Part shown: positions 43,130 to 51,776 of the stretch, one piece after another
Layout of the letters: each line of letters begins with the position of its first letter
Numbering within the stretch: the stretch's first letter is position 1
Assembly (NCBI RefSeq): GCF_025699065.1
Contig: NZ_JAILWF010000001.1
Coordinates: 87,626-151,625, forward strand
DNA from: Nitrosarchaeum sp.
GTDB lineage: Archaea > Thermoproteota > Nitrososphaeria > Nitrososphaerales > Nitrosopumilaceae
Length of the DNA: 64,000 nt
Direction: 5' to 3'
Position numbers and translations under genes: made by a program
Notes under the pieces: model-generated
The model's database searches: none
Told to the model about the DNA's origin: nothing
Seen by the model: the letters and a program-made list of their open reading frames with translations, nothing else

Positions 43130-44356
43130 TTGGCAAAATACACACAAGAGATTGAAGTAGACGGGCATCTTATTGACTCATCAATTTTAACAAAAATATT
43201 TGACAAGATAATGGATCTTCACGGAGAATTTCAAGTAGAAGAAATCAACATAGGAAAAAAGAAAAAAGACCCATCATATGCACGGTTATCAGTTACAGGT
43301 AAAAATCAAAAACATCTAGATGAGATTTTAGAAACAATTTATCGTGAAGGGGCAGTCTCAAAAATACAAAAAGGAATTTCATTAAAAAAAGCACCAAAAG
43401 ACATGGTAATGCCAGATGACTTTTACAGTACCACCAATAACCATACTCGAGTTTTTCACAATAAACAATGGATTCAAGTTGAAAATATGATGATGGATAA
43501 ATGCATTGTAGTAAAAAACAACAGAGCGTTTTGTGTCCCTGTAAGGGATGTTAAAAAAGGAGACAACATTATTGTTGGAGAAAGTGGAATAAAGATCACG
43601 CCACCTGAGCGTCCAAGAGAAGGTGTTAATGTTTTTGAGTTTATGGGAAGCTCAAGTTCCAGTGAAAGACCAACTCAACATATTGCAAAAAAAGTAGCAG
43701 AAGACATTTACAAGACAAAAAAGAACGGCGGAAAAATTGTAGTTGTTGGTGGTCCTGCAATAGTACATACCGGTGCAGCTGATGCCGTTGCAGAGTTGAT
43801 CAAACTAGGGTTTATTGACGGAGTTTTAGCTGGAAACGCTTTAGCCGTACATGATATTGAATATGCCACACTTGGAACATCGCTTGGAATGAATGTTCAT
43901 GATGCAACTTTGGCATATCGTGGACATCGAAATCATATGGAGACCATAAATGCTGTTTTCCGTGCCGGTTCAATTTCAAATATGGTTAAGACAAAAAAAT
44001 TAACACGCGGAATAATGTATCAATGTGTGAAAAATAAAATCCCATTTGTATTGGCAGGGTCTATTCGTGATGATGGACCATTACCAGATGTAATTACAGA
44101 TGTTGCAGAGGCACAAAGAGAGTACAAAAAAGTTCTCAAAGATGCAAACATGGTAATTATGATCTCTACAATGTTGCACTCTATTGCAACTGGTAACATG
44201 TTACCTGCAAACGTCAAAGTTGTTGTAGTCGATATCAATCAGCCAACAGTTACCAAGCTTATGGATAGGGGCACTTGGCAGGCATTAGGTATAGTTACGG
44301 ATGTTGGTGCATTTTTGCCAATGGTGTTACAACAGATTAAAAAAATGAAAAAATAA
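43130..44356 (+). CDS. Archaeal ornithine cyclodeaminase-type protein (LOR/SDH family)
   Basis: 408 residues, TTG start at 43130. The N-terminus (to about 120) is the conserved LOR/SDH-linked domain; the rest has a Rossmann core with GGKIVVVGGPAIVHTGAADA and GVLAGNALAVHDIEYA. This matches the archaeal ornithine cyclodeaminase/TIGR00300-type family (ornithine to proline plus ammonia), shared with cyanobacterial ArgZ-type enzymes. Thaumarchaea otherwise lack an obvious proline route, so this may be their proline synthesis step (inference). It converges with the KaiC-like gene, stops two bases apart. Confidence 0.8.
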   Translation: MAKYTQEIEVDGHLIDSSILTKIFDKIMDLHGEFQVEEINIGKKKKDPSYARLSVTGKNQKHLDEILETIYREGAVSKIQKGISLKKAPKDMVMPDDFYSTTNNHTRVFHNKQWIQVENMMMDKCIVVKNNRAFCVPVRDVKKGDNIIVGESGIKITPPERPREGVNVFEFMGSSSSSERPTQHIAKKVAEDIYKTKKNGGKIVVVGGPAIVHTGAADAVAELIKLGFIDGVLAGNALAVHDIEYATLGTSLGMNVHDATLAYRGHRNHMETINAVFRAGSISNMVKTKKLTRGIMYQCVKNKIPFVLAGSIRDDGPLPDVITDVAEAQREYKKVLKDANMVIMISTMLHSIATGNMLPANVKVVVVDINQPTVTKLMDRGTWQALGIVTDVGAFLPMVLQQIKKMKK

Positions 44357-44357
44357 C

Positions 44358-45095
44358 TCAAGGAGTTAATCTAGGATGTTGAATATGCATTCCATCCCCA
44401 TCTAAAACTATAGGATGAATCTGTTGACTGTGTTTTATTCCACGCATCTTTGTTACCTGAATTGTTCTTTCCATGGTATCTTCTTTTCTTGTATGTCTGA
44501 GTTGAATAATCCCTGATGTAACAAACCATTCCAAAGGAATCTCGTTGTTTTCTGAATGTTCTGATATTATCAGAGATGTCACGCCATAATTTTCTAATGC
44601 CTGAATCATTCCTTGCAATCCCTGTCTCATGTAAAATTTGTCCAAATACTGCATTGCAAGAATTGTAACAGAGTCAATTACCACTCTTTTTGCTTCGATT
44701 CTTTTGATGCTGCTTAGCAACAACTTTGTCAAATGCTCAAATGGCATCTGCTCTCCTCGGTACAGAGAATCATCTTTGCCAATAATCTCGTCTTGAATCT
44801 TAAACGGTCTTGCATCAATCATCATGATTTTGTCTTTGTTGATTAAATCATCAAAATCCCACCCAAATGATTTGCAGTCATTTTTTATCTCATCAATATT
44901 TTGTGACATTGTTATGTATACGCCTGGCTCATCAAAGTCACGTGCCCCAGAATACAGGAATTGCAAGCCAAATGTTGTTTTTCCACTGCCAGGTGGGCCT
45001 GAAATGATTATAGATCTATCTTTTTTTAATCCACCAGAAATTATAGAATCTAGTCCAGGAATCCCTGTTTTTACTTTGGAATAAGTATAATCCAT
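44358..45095 (-). CDS. Soluble KaiC-like RecA-family ATPase
   Basis: 245 residues, only the ATPase domain: GIPGLDSIISGGLKKDRS, then Walker A GPPGSGKTT and the Walker-B-like VVIDSVTI. It has no N-terminal zinc or membrane part, unlike its paralogue at 35901. The central 170 residues are identical to that paralogue. Its C-terminal tail differs (ERTIQVTKMRGIKHSQQ, ending RLTP). It follows the TrmB regulator on the same strand by 81 bases, so it probably forms an operon with it. Confidence 0.85.
   Translation of the reverse strand: MDYTYSKVKTGIPGLDSIISGGLKKDRSIIISGPPGSGKTTFGLQFLYSGARDFDEPGVYITMSQNIDEIKNDCKSFGWDFDDLINKDKIMMIDARPFKIQDEIIGKDDSLYRGEQMPFEHLTKLLLSSIKRIEAKRVVIDSVTILAMQYLDKFYMRQGLQGMIQALENYGVTSLIISEHSENNEIPLEWFVTSGIIQLRHTRKEDTMERTIQVTKMRGIKHSQQIHPIVLDGDGMHIQHPRLTP
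44502..45013 (-). repeat. 512-bp perfect inverted duplicate, copy B
   Basis: Reverse complement of 36580-37091 with no mismatch on line-by-line comparison. It lies inside the second KaiC-like gene in opposite orientation. Abrupt ends at both sides indicate gene conversion, recent duplication or recombination rather than slow divergence. Confidence 0.95.
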
Positions 45096-45176
45096 ATCTA
45101 CAAAGAGAGAAGATAGAATTTTCTATATAAAGAGAGAGACTAGTTTGATTCTAACAAAGAAAATCAACACAAACTA

Positions 45177-46025
45177 TTACAAATGAATGTTCTTTGAATT
45201 GGTCCAAAGAGATTCAAAGAGTAATTTCATTGAATATACAAGTGATTTTGAATTAGTCCACATTGCAAATGGTTCTGTTGTAGAGTTTGCATTTTTGGTA
45301 AAGAACAATAATTCAGAGTCATCTTTTAGAATAAAGCACAAGTGGTTTTGAATGTCTTTATCTAGTTTTTTGATATTTTTTCTTTCCAGATTATCAAATA
45401 TGTATGTAGTTTTATCTGAACATGCACTTAGTAATCTAAACTGCTGTTTTGACTTTACAAAGGATTCTAAAAACTCACCATGATACAATTTGATATAGTC
45501 TTTTTCAGAACCGAGGATTAAAAATTCATCTTTAAAGTTATCAGTCATTTCAGTGATTTTTGATTGAATTTGATTTGCACCTTGGAGCATTTGGAATTTT
45601 TCTTCAACTTCATCGTGTAATGAATCAAAAGTAGGAATGTTATCCCATAATTCAGATAAGCCTTTTTCCATATGTTCTAAAGATTTGACTCGCTCTTTTT
45701 CAGCATTTACTAAAATCCATATTGCTTTGTTTAATGGAGATGCTGTAAATTGAATCGGATGTTGAAATGTTGCAGAAACGATTCCTTTGTTTTGTAATGC
45801 TGATAGTAAATGATATGTTTCAGTTCTTGGTAATTTCAGTGCCTTGCATACTTCAGGTGCTGTCTTTGCACCGTATTTTCCAAGATAAATAAACACCTTA
45901 CTTTGATTTGATGTCAATCCATATTGCAAGAGTTCTGATTGAACTTTATCAATGGACAATTTGTACTCATACAACTGTGTATCTGGAGTAGAGTCAAATA
46001 TCGAAGTTTGTGTTTCTATGGTCAT
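45177..46025 (-). CDS. TrmB-family transcriptional regulator
   Basis: 282 residues. N-terminal winged helix (LLQYGLTSNQSKVFIYLGKY, then LPRTETYHLLSALQNKGI) of the TrmB type, a linker coiled coil (residues 90-150), and a C-terminal effector-like domain (KDEFLILGSEKDYIKLYHGE; LFFTKNANSTTEP). TrmB proteins in archaea respond to sugars or other small molecules. Upstream lies an AT-rich promoter with a GATCGGATCGATCG cluster at about 46088. It probably controls or shares its transcript with the KaiC-like gene downstream. Confidence 0.88.
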   Translation of the reverse strand: MTIETQTSIFDSTPDTQLYEYKLSIDKVQSELLQYGLTSNQSKVFIYLGKYGAKTAPEVCKALKLPRTETYHLLSALQNKGIVSATFQHPIQFTASPLNKAIWILVNAEKERVKSLEHMEKGLSELWDNIPTFDSLHDEVEEKFQMLQGANQIQSKITEMTDNFKDEFLILGSEKDYIKLYHGEFLESFVKSKQQFRLLSACSDKTTYIFDNLERKNIKKLDKDIQNHLCFILKDDSELLFFTKNANSTTEPFAMWTNSKSLVYSMKLLFESLWTNSKNIHL

Positions 46026-46166
46026 GTTTTTTCTGGATCCTCAATAAGAAAGGACTAGGCTATATTGTGGTATAGCTAAGAAGTTTTGATCGGATCGATC
46101 GTATTTCTTATTTTCTTTATATATGAAATTATTATAAAATAAGTGGTTTTTTAACATAATCCTTCA

Positions 46167-46793
46167 CTATACGCCTACTTTTAGTAAATTTTCTTGGGAA
46201 ATTGCATTTCCAGTGTAGATCGACTTAAATGAAAAATTCTTCCTAATGTCACTTGATTTGATAAATGATAGTTGAAGTGGACCGCTTGAACCTAGAAAAA
46301 CAATACAGGCCATGTCTTCTTTGAGGCCTTTTTCCATGATGTTTTTTAATGCAGATAATGTTCTTTCCAGATTTTCTTGTTTTGACTTTAATTCATCAAT
46401 TGCCTTAAAATATAATTCAAGTTCTCCTTTTAGTCCAATTCCGTTGTATATCATAATTTGATCAAGATTATACCAATTTGGGCTATCTTTTTTAGATAAT
46501 TTTTTTGGTTTTTCCTGAGTTTTTTTATCTGGAGTTTTTTTATTGTTTTTAGAATCATTTTTAGAATCAGTCATTTTGTCATCAGATTTTTTTTTATCTG
46601 TTGGATCTCCATCTAACTTTGATTTTAATTCTAAAAATTCAGGATCGTCTTTTGAAAATTCTTCGTTTGTTCTAATTTTTTCACCTAAGATATTAGAATA
46701 TTCAGATATTATTTGCCCTACTTCTTCTATCTCTTTTTCTAGATTTGATTTTAGAGCATTGACTGTCTTGTACTTACGAATCAGTTTATACAA
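46167..46793 (-). CDS. Helical surface-cluster partner protein with Lys/Asp-rich linker
   Basis: 208 residues. Helix 1-60 (NALKSNLEKEIEEVGQIISE), a charged low-complexity linker (68-103, Lys/Asp/Ser), helical middle (110-150) and a C-terminal beta patch (DMACIVFLGSSGPLQLSFI). No signal peptide. Its start overlaps the next gene upstream by eight bases, so the two are co-translated. Last gene of the pilin-LamG operon; function unknown. Confidence 0.7.
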   Translation of the reverse strand: MYKLIRKYKTVNALKSNLEKEIEEVGQIISEYSNILGEKIRTNEEFSKDDPEFLELKSKLDGDPTDKKKSDDKMTDSKNDSKNNKKTPDKKTQEKPKKLSKKDSPNWYNLDQIMIYNGIGLKGELELYFKAIDELKSKQENLERTLSALKNIMEKGLKEDMACIVFLGSSGPLQLSFIKSSDIRKNFSFKSIYTGNAISQENLLKVGV

Positions 46794-47376
46794 CGTTTTC
46801 AGTGTTCTCCGTTGAGGGCACCATGTTTGGTAGGTTTTCTTTTAGTTGAGATAATGTGTTTAATTGTTTTGTAGCTGTTCTTAAGAAAGTGATTTTTTCT
46901 GTAAGATATGCTTTTTGTGTTTGAATTAATCCAATTAACTGGGGAGTAACATATTCAATTATTTGGGTGATTGTTTCAGGTGGATAATCTGAAAACTTTT
47001 TAGTTTCTGTTTTACCATTTGATAATTTGATGATTAAATCCAAATTAGGTAACAAGACAATGTTGCTATCAGATGGGAGATTAAATATTTGAGGATGAAC
47101 ATTTACTGAAAAACTCAGAAATTCTGTAATTATTTTTAATGCATTATGTAGGTCATCGATAATGTTTGTTTTTTGATCTTCTAGCTCATAGATTTGCATT
47201 GATTCTTCAATCAATGTGTTTAGTTGAGCCAGAGTGCTTGCTCCAGATGCAATAGGATCAATATTTGCCACTGTGGAATTTGATTCATGTGAAGATACAG
47301 ATGTAGTGGAAACAGATTGATCTTGCTCAGCACTCATTGTAGGATCACTAGGATCAGTAGATTCAGCAGACTGCAT
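46786..47376 (-). CDS. Helical surface-cluster protein with Ser/Thr-rich N-terminus
   Basis: 196 residues. The N-terminal 40 residues are Ser/Thr/Asp-rich and disordered (TMSAEQDQSVSTTSVSSHES), followed by a helical body (LNTLIEESMQIYELEDQKTN; TQIIEYVTPQLIGLIQTQKA). No signal or membrane segment, so probably cytoplasmic. It lies downstream of the LamG protein, with an inverted-repeat motif in the gap, and overlaps the next gene. Function unknown; maybe a partner of the MoxR/VWA pair. Confidence 0.7.
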   Translation of the reverse strand: MQSAESTDPSDPTMSAEQDQSVSTTSVSSHESNSTVANIDPIASGASTLAQLNTLIEESMQIYELEDQKTNIIDDLHNALKIITEFLSFSVNVHPQIFNLPSDSNIVLLPNLDLIIKLSNGKTETKKFSDYPPETITQIIEYVTPQLIGLIQTQKAYLTEKITFLRTATKQLNTLSQLKENLPNMVPSTENTENVV

Positions 47377-47440
47377 ACGCTATTTGGTAGGAGAAAATTA
47401 CATTAAAAGTTGTATGTATTCTAATGTTACAGAATTTTGC

Positions 47441-47486
47441 TAGGCTCAATATAGTCAATTGTGCCTAAAAATTAGAATTGAGCCTA
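47441..47486. promoter_or_regulatory. Inverted repeat TAGGCTCAAT ... ATTGAGCCTA
   Basis: TAGGCTCAAT (47441-47450) and ATTGAGCCTA (47477-47486) are perfect 10-base inverted arms, 26 bases apart. A third half-site ATTGTGCCTA (47457-47466) lies between. Either a terminator-like structure after the LamG gene or an operator for the downstream helical genes. ATTGTGCCTA recurs at 51768, at the MoxR start. Confidence 0.5.
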
Positions 47487-47502
47487 ATTTATTAAAAAAT
47501 AG

Positions 47503-50500
47503 TTAATCCTGAACCTTTACTCTACCCATTTCAAGATTTCTTAGAAACGTAGAACCTTCTTCATCATATCCATTGATAAATACAAACATGTCATATTCTC
47601 CTGCAGGAATTTCAGTACCGCCTGATACGTCTCTGTCAGGTCTATTTTGAATATCCCAAAAGTAGATTTTTCCAATATTATCAACTGGAATAAATATACT
47701 GTCTCTGTCCTCATCAACTCTCCATTCGTTATTACCACCACCGGTATTACATGGGTCTGATTCTGTAGAATTTACCGAACAAATAATTCCGGCATATGAA
47801 ACATCGCCATCAGGATCCTTGAATACAGCTCTTGTTCCTTGATACACAAGCCAGCTGCCTTCCGGACCTACATTGTATATGGTTACTTCCAATCTATCAC
47901 TTTTATCATATGTCCAATACGATATGAATGGAGTATCAGGTGGAGGAATTTGTATAAGACTAGATGTTGGAGTATGTGTCTCATCATCTATTTTAAAATT
48001 TAATTGAAGAGGGTACCACACGTTAGGAGTAGACTCGACATAATTAACAGTAAAATTCAGTCTATCAAGATTAGACATTGTAACATTACTTAATGGAATT
48101 GTATAATTAAAAACACCATAAGTTGAATCATCATCAACGCCATTTCCCATGGAATCATAAAATGGAACATCAAGATCAATTGCAGTTGCAATTGTTTCTG
48201 TGTTTATACCAAGTACAAAATCCGATTTGGTAAATGATATGTTGATTTTATGTGCAGCTATTCCATAATTAGTACGAGCCAATTCTAAAACTTCTGGACT
48301 TGCACTGAGTTCTTTATTGTTCCAATGTATAACATCATCAATCATACCGTGAAACCAATTACCGTTTTCTGCAGAATTACTACCAATGTACCATTTACCA
48401 TCAGTGTCAACAGAGTCAGTTCCAGGATGATTAACATTTTCATTTATTGTCTCAAGAGTATTACCTGCAAGATCAGTAACATACAAATCACAACGATCGT
48501 TTTGAGATTTTCTAACAGCAGCGATATGATACCATTGTTGATCATCATATCGGTTTACACTTTTACATGTAGTTGTGTCACTACCCCCAACATCCATATT
48601 AAATTCAAATACCACTTTTCCAGTATTTGCCTCCAAAAAGATTCTATAGTAATCACATGATGGACAGGTACCTGAACCTTCAAATGCAACCATGTGTTGA
48701 TCAGTAGATCCTACAGCTGCAGCGGTTTTGAACCAAAGGGTAGTAGTATCGGGTTTACTGGTAATATCATTTCCATTAGACGAACTTACATCATTAATGC
48801 TTCTAAAACATGTATTTACGCCATTAAAGACATATGCGCCAGAACCATGAGGTCCACCGTTAGCTGAATATGTGGGAGATTCTGCGCCAGATACAGAATA
48901 CTCAATAGTCAAAATTGGAGCGTCAGAACCGCCACCAGTATCATATGAATCAGCTCTTCGTTTATCATTTGATGAACCAGAAACTCTTTCAACAAAGATG
49001 TTTATGTCTTGATTGTTATTCCAACCTGCTCTGTTAACAATTTCTTGAATAACTGAATTAAGTAGAGTATCAGGGGTAGAATAATAATTATTATTACTCC
49101 AATTTTCAGGGGACCAATTTGCACTTGCACTAGTACGAGGTCTGTTACTAGGAGATAAGTTGTTTGATGATTCAGAAAACGTTGTGGCATCATCTGTTGC
49201 TTCTGCATCAAATTTCAGAGTAATAGAATCGGAATCACTGCTATCTGCTCTGAAAGTCAAATATGCTTTTGAAATTATAGCATTTTTTGGAATATCTATA
49301 TTTGTAAATCTCATTCCAACGTATTGATCTTCATTACCATCATAAGGCATTTCCAAATCGCTACTACCAGTATCTGTAGTTCCAGATGGGTTACGTTGTT
49401 CTGCATCGTCACTACTTGAATTAACTTGTACTGTTTCTGTAAATGATGCACAACCTTGAATGTCTCTATCAGAAGAACCTTCAGAGTTATCTTGAACTTC
49501 AGAGTTTGTGTTAAAATGAAATATCATATCTTCGCCTTCACCTACCAAACTATCAGGCATTGCTTCACTTTGTAAACGAAGTGAGGTCACCCAATCTCCA
49601 GCTGGAATATTTATTTCGTTAGAACCAGTATTGGTAAAAAATGTGGCAGGTGTAGAATCTAGATCAATTTTTAGACCATTACTGCCACCATCAGGACTTG
49701 CAGAGAACATTTGATATTGCCCAGATGGAGTTCGATCAGTTTCTTCATGAAGTATCAAAATACTACTATCTACACCATTTGATTGCAATCCTAAAGAAGA
49801 AATTGCGGTTCCGGATTCCAGAGCAGATAAGATATCTCGTACCTCAACAGTGGTAGTTGCAGTATTAGAAGGAATTCCATTTTCTAAAGAGGTGGTAAAA
49901 TGAATTTGATTAGAATTGATACCTTCAATGGTGTAAGTCCATGTGAATGCAGCTGTCTCTCCAGGTTTAAGACGTGGATAAAATGAAGGGGTAGGACCAG
50001 ACACATAAGTTGCACTACAATCTGGAATACAAGTACTGTCATCAATAGTAGGAAATTCGGTCGGAGTTAAATTCAAAATTGCAGCAGGATTTGTAGAGTT
50101 GTTTGTAACACGCATCAAAATAGTTGCATCAAACGAGTTGGAAATTGTTGGAGGAATAGAGCGTGCAGTTACATACAAACTAGATGAACCAACAGAATTT
50201 ACATAAAATGTTTTAATTGTTCCCCTATCAGAGATCATTTTCATAGTATATCCTTTTGTAGAATCCATATCAAAATCTACAATGTCAAGCAAATTTACTT
50301 GATTACCAGGAGCAATAATTTCTCCAATATCAAATTTTCTAACAGAATCTGGAGTTCCAGTCTCTTCTATCCATAATGTTTTAACACCTAATGGAACTTG
50401 ACCCGTATTAGTCACTACCCCGTCTAGTTTGTCTAAAGGAGTTATTTCTACAGATGTTATTTCAAAGGCTTCAGTTTGTTTCTCTTTTTGTCTTTTTTCT

Positions 50501-50631
50501 TCAGTGATTAGAGATTCAGAAAAATCACTTAAAATATTCATGCTATAAGTGACATAAGATAGAGATCCAATTACAATTGCTACAAGAAAAACAGTTCCAA
50601 CTATTGCACTAAGGCCCCTATGACTCCTTAT
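47503..50631 (-). CDS. Giant pilin-like LamG surface protein (probable ATA start)
   Basis: 1042 residues if it starts at the ATA at 50631. The ATG at 50541 lacks the export signal. In-frame from the ATA: a basic RSHRG and then LSAIVGTVFLVAIVIGSL, a class III (type IV pilin) signal peptide. An SD (AGGTGATC) lies 5 bases before the ATA, which overlaps the pilin stop (ATAA). Beyond come Ig-like beta domains (about 40-260), a carbohydrate-binding-like sandwich (YVGMRFTNIDIPKNA, about 400-570), and a LamG domain (about 580-760). C-terminal beta-rich modules finish it. Probably a surface adhesin assembled with the minor pilin. No ATG, GTG or TTG exists in frame upstream. Confidence 0.8.
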   Translation of the reverse strand: MRSHRGLSAIVGTVFLVAIVIGSLSYVTYSMNILSDFSESLITEEKRQKEKQTEAFEITSVEITPLDKLDGVVTNTGQVPLGVKTLWIEETGTPDSVRKFDIGEIIAPGNQVNLLDIVDFDMDSTKGYTMKMISDRGTIKTFYVNSVGSSSLYVTARSIPPTISNSFDATILMRVTNNSTNPAAILNLTPTEFPTIDDSTCIPDCSATYVSGPTPSFYPRLKPGETAAFTWTYTIEGINSNQIHFTTSLENGIPSNTATTTVEVRDILSALESGTAISSLGLQSNGVDSSILILHEETDRTPSGQYQMFSASPDGGSNGLKIDLDSTPATFFTNTGSNEINIPAGDWVTSLRLQSEAMPDSLVGEGEDMIFHFNTNSEVQDNSEGSSDRDIQGCASFTETVQVNSSSDDAEQRNPSGTTDTGSSDLEMPYDGNEDQYVGMRFTNIDIPKNAIISKAYLTFRADSSDSDSITLKFDAEATDDATTFSESSNNLSPSNRPRTSASANWSPENWSNNNYYSTPDTLLNSVIQEIVNRAGWNNNQDINIFVERVSGSSNDKRRADSYDTGGGSDAPILTIEYSVSGAESPTYSANGGPHGSGAYVFNGVNTCFRSINDVSSSNGNDITSKPDTTTLWFKTAAAVGSTDQHMVAFEGSGTCPSCDYYRIFLEANTGKVVFEFNMDVGGSDTTTCKSVNRYDDQQWYHIAAVRKSQNDRCDLYVTDLAGNTLETINENVNHPGTDSVDTDGKWYIGSNSAENGNWFHGMIDDVIHWNNKELSASPEVLELARTNYGIAAHKINISFTKSDFVLGINTETIATAIDLDVPFYDSMGNGVDDDSTYGVFNYTIPLSNVTMSNLDRLNFTVNYVESTPNVWYPLQLNFKIDDETHTPTSSLIQIPPPDTPFISYWTYDKSDRLEVTIYNVGPEGSWLVYQGTRAVFKDPDGDVSYAGIICSVNSTESDPCNTGGGNNEWRVDEDRDSIFIPVDNIGKIYFWDIQNRPDRDVSGGTEIPAGEYDMFVFINGYDEEGSTFLRNLEMGRVKVQD

Positions 50632-51125
50632 GGTGCGATCACCTGAGTTGTAAATTGATTTCCTCGCTCTGTAAATACAAAGATATCGATATCATCACCA
50701 GACATCCATGTATATGTGGCATTAGTACTAAAAGTACCACCAGTTACTATTCCACCATCAGTAAAATAGAAAATTTGCAAGTCTGTTAAACTTGTTCCAT
50801 CAACAAATTTCATTTCAGTTACGTTAAGTCCCAATGTTCCAACATTTGACATCGTAACATTAACACACTTTCCAGGACAAGTAGAAGAGAACCAAACATT
50901 ATCAAAAATAAGATCTTCGTTTATTTTATTTATTTGTGTAGAAAATGCCTCTTCAATTTCTTGTTTTTGAATTGCTAAATTACTATTTGACCACCCTAAC
51001 ATTGCAACCCCCAGTATACTTACAGCTGATATGACAATTGCACTTGTAACAACATTTGCAATAGCACGTCTATTTTTACAATACGTATGAGTTTTATTTT
51101 TAAGATATGTTTTATACGTTGTCAT
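50628..51125 (-). CDS. Type IV pilin-like surface protein
   Basis: 165 residues. A class III signal peptide: basic leader (KNRRA) and then a hydrophobic helix IANVVTSAIVISAVSILGV, the archaeal PibD-processed pilin pattern. The mature part is beta-rich (NVTMSNVGTLGLNVTEM), resembling archaellin/pilin heads, with several glycosylation-like NxT/S sites and two Cys (CPGKC). Its stop overlaps the start region of the LamG protein, so expression is coupled. Likely forms or caps a filament. Confidence 0.85.
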   Translation of the reverse strand: MTTYKTYLKNKTHTYCKNRRAIANVVTSAIVISAVSILGVAMLGWSNSNLAIQKQEIEEAFSTQINKINEDLIFDNVWFSSTCPGKCVNVTMSNVGTLGLNVTEMKFVDGTSLTDLQIFYFTDGGIVTGGTFSTNATYTWMSGDDIDIFVFTERGNQFTTQVIAP

Positions 51126-51173
51126 AATTTATTTTCACCACTAATACTGTTAACAATTGGTTAGAAATCATGA

Positions 51174-51677
51174 TTATATGTTAGGTTGAGCAATATCTGG
51201 ATTTTCTAATTCAGATTCATTAGTCATTTCTGTACTTGTAGAATCTCCAGTCATCTCGTTAGTATTTTCAATGACATCATTAGTTTCAGAGACAGTATTT
51301 TCAGATCCTATATTACCAGCACCCATTCCGCCAATTTGTATTGGAGGACATGACACATTGAGACTTTTTGAAAGCAAGAAAAATGTGGGAAATAATTCCT
51401 GATAAATTGTTGAGAGTATTTTTGGAACATCGTTTTCATCTTTACTAAGTATATCATCAAGTTCTTTTAAATCACCAGATATTTTGGTAACGCCTTCAAT
51501 AGCAAGACGGACATTTTTAGGATTAGACAGAATTGTAAATCCGTATTTAAAAACAGAGTGTGTTTCTGTATTTTCAACCTCATCTATTGAGGCTTCAACA
51601 TCATATTTGTGAAAAACCGTATTTTTTGGATTATTTTTACTCATGGAAATAGAGTTTAGTTCTACATTTATGTTCAA
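51174..51677 (-). CDS. Hypothetical first-gene protein of the pilin operon
   Basis: 167 residues. Beta/helix N-terminal 100 residues (FHKYDVEASIDEVENTETHS; VRLAIEGVTKISGDLKEL), then a Cys/Gly patch (VSCPPIQIGGMGAGNIG) and an acidic Glu/Asn/Thr-rich tail. No signal or membrane segment. It starts the minus-strand operon, 48 bases before the pilin, and is divergent from the MoxR gene. Function unknown; perhaps a cytoplasmic assembly factor. Confidence 0.7.
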   Translation of the reverse strand: MNINVELNSISMSKNNPKNTVFHKYDVEASIDEVENTETHSVFKYGFTILSNPKNVRLAIEGVTKISGDLKELDDILSKDENDVPKILSTIYQELFPTFFLLSKSLNVSCPPIQIGGMGAGNIGSENTVSETNDVIENTNEMTGDSTSTEMTNESELENPDIAQPNI

Positions 51678-51776
51678 TTTAATAAATAAGGCCTCCAGAA
51701 TTCATTAAACAATGTGTATGTAACATTGGCACACACATAAGAGCATTAACTGTTTAATTAAAGAGATATTGTGCCT

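Noticed and set aside
36580-45013. Identical arms as ends of a transposon
   Set aside because: The arms are internal parts of two genes with no transposase, target duplication or terminal repeats; recombination between paralogues fits better.
46030-46140. GATCGGATCGATCG as a strong operator for TrmB
   Set aside because: Only a short, imperfect cluster in a promoter region; kept as a note in the TrmB entry.
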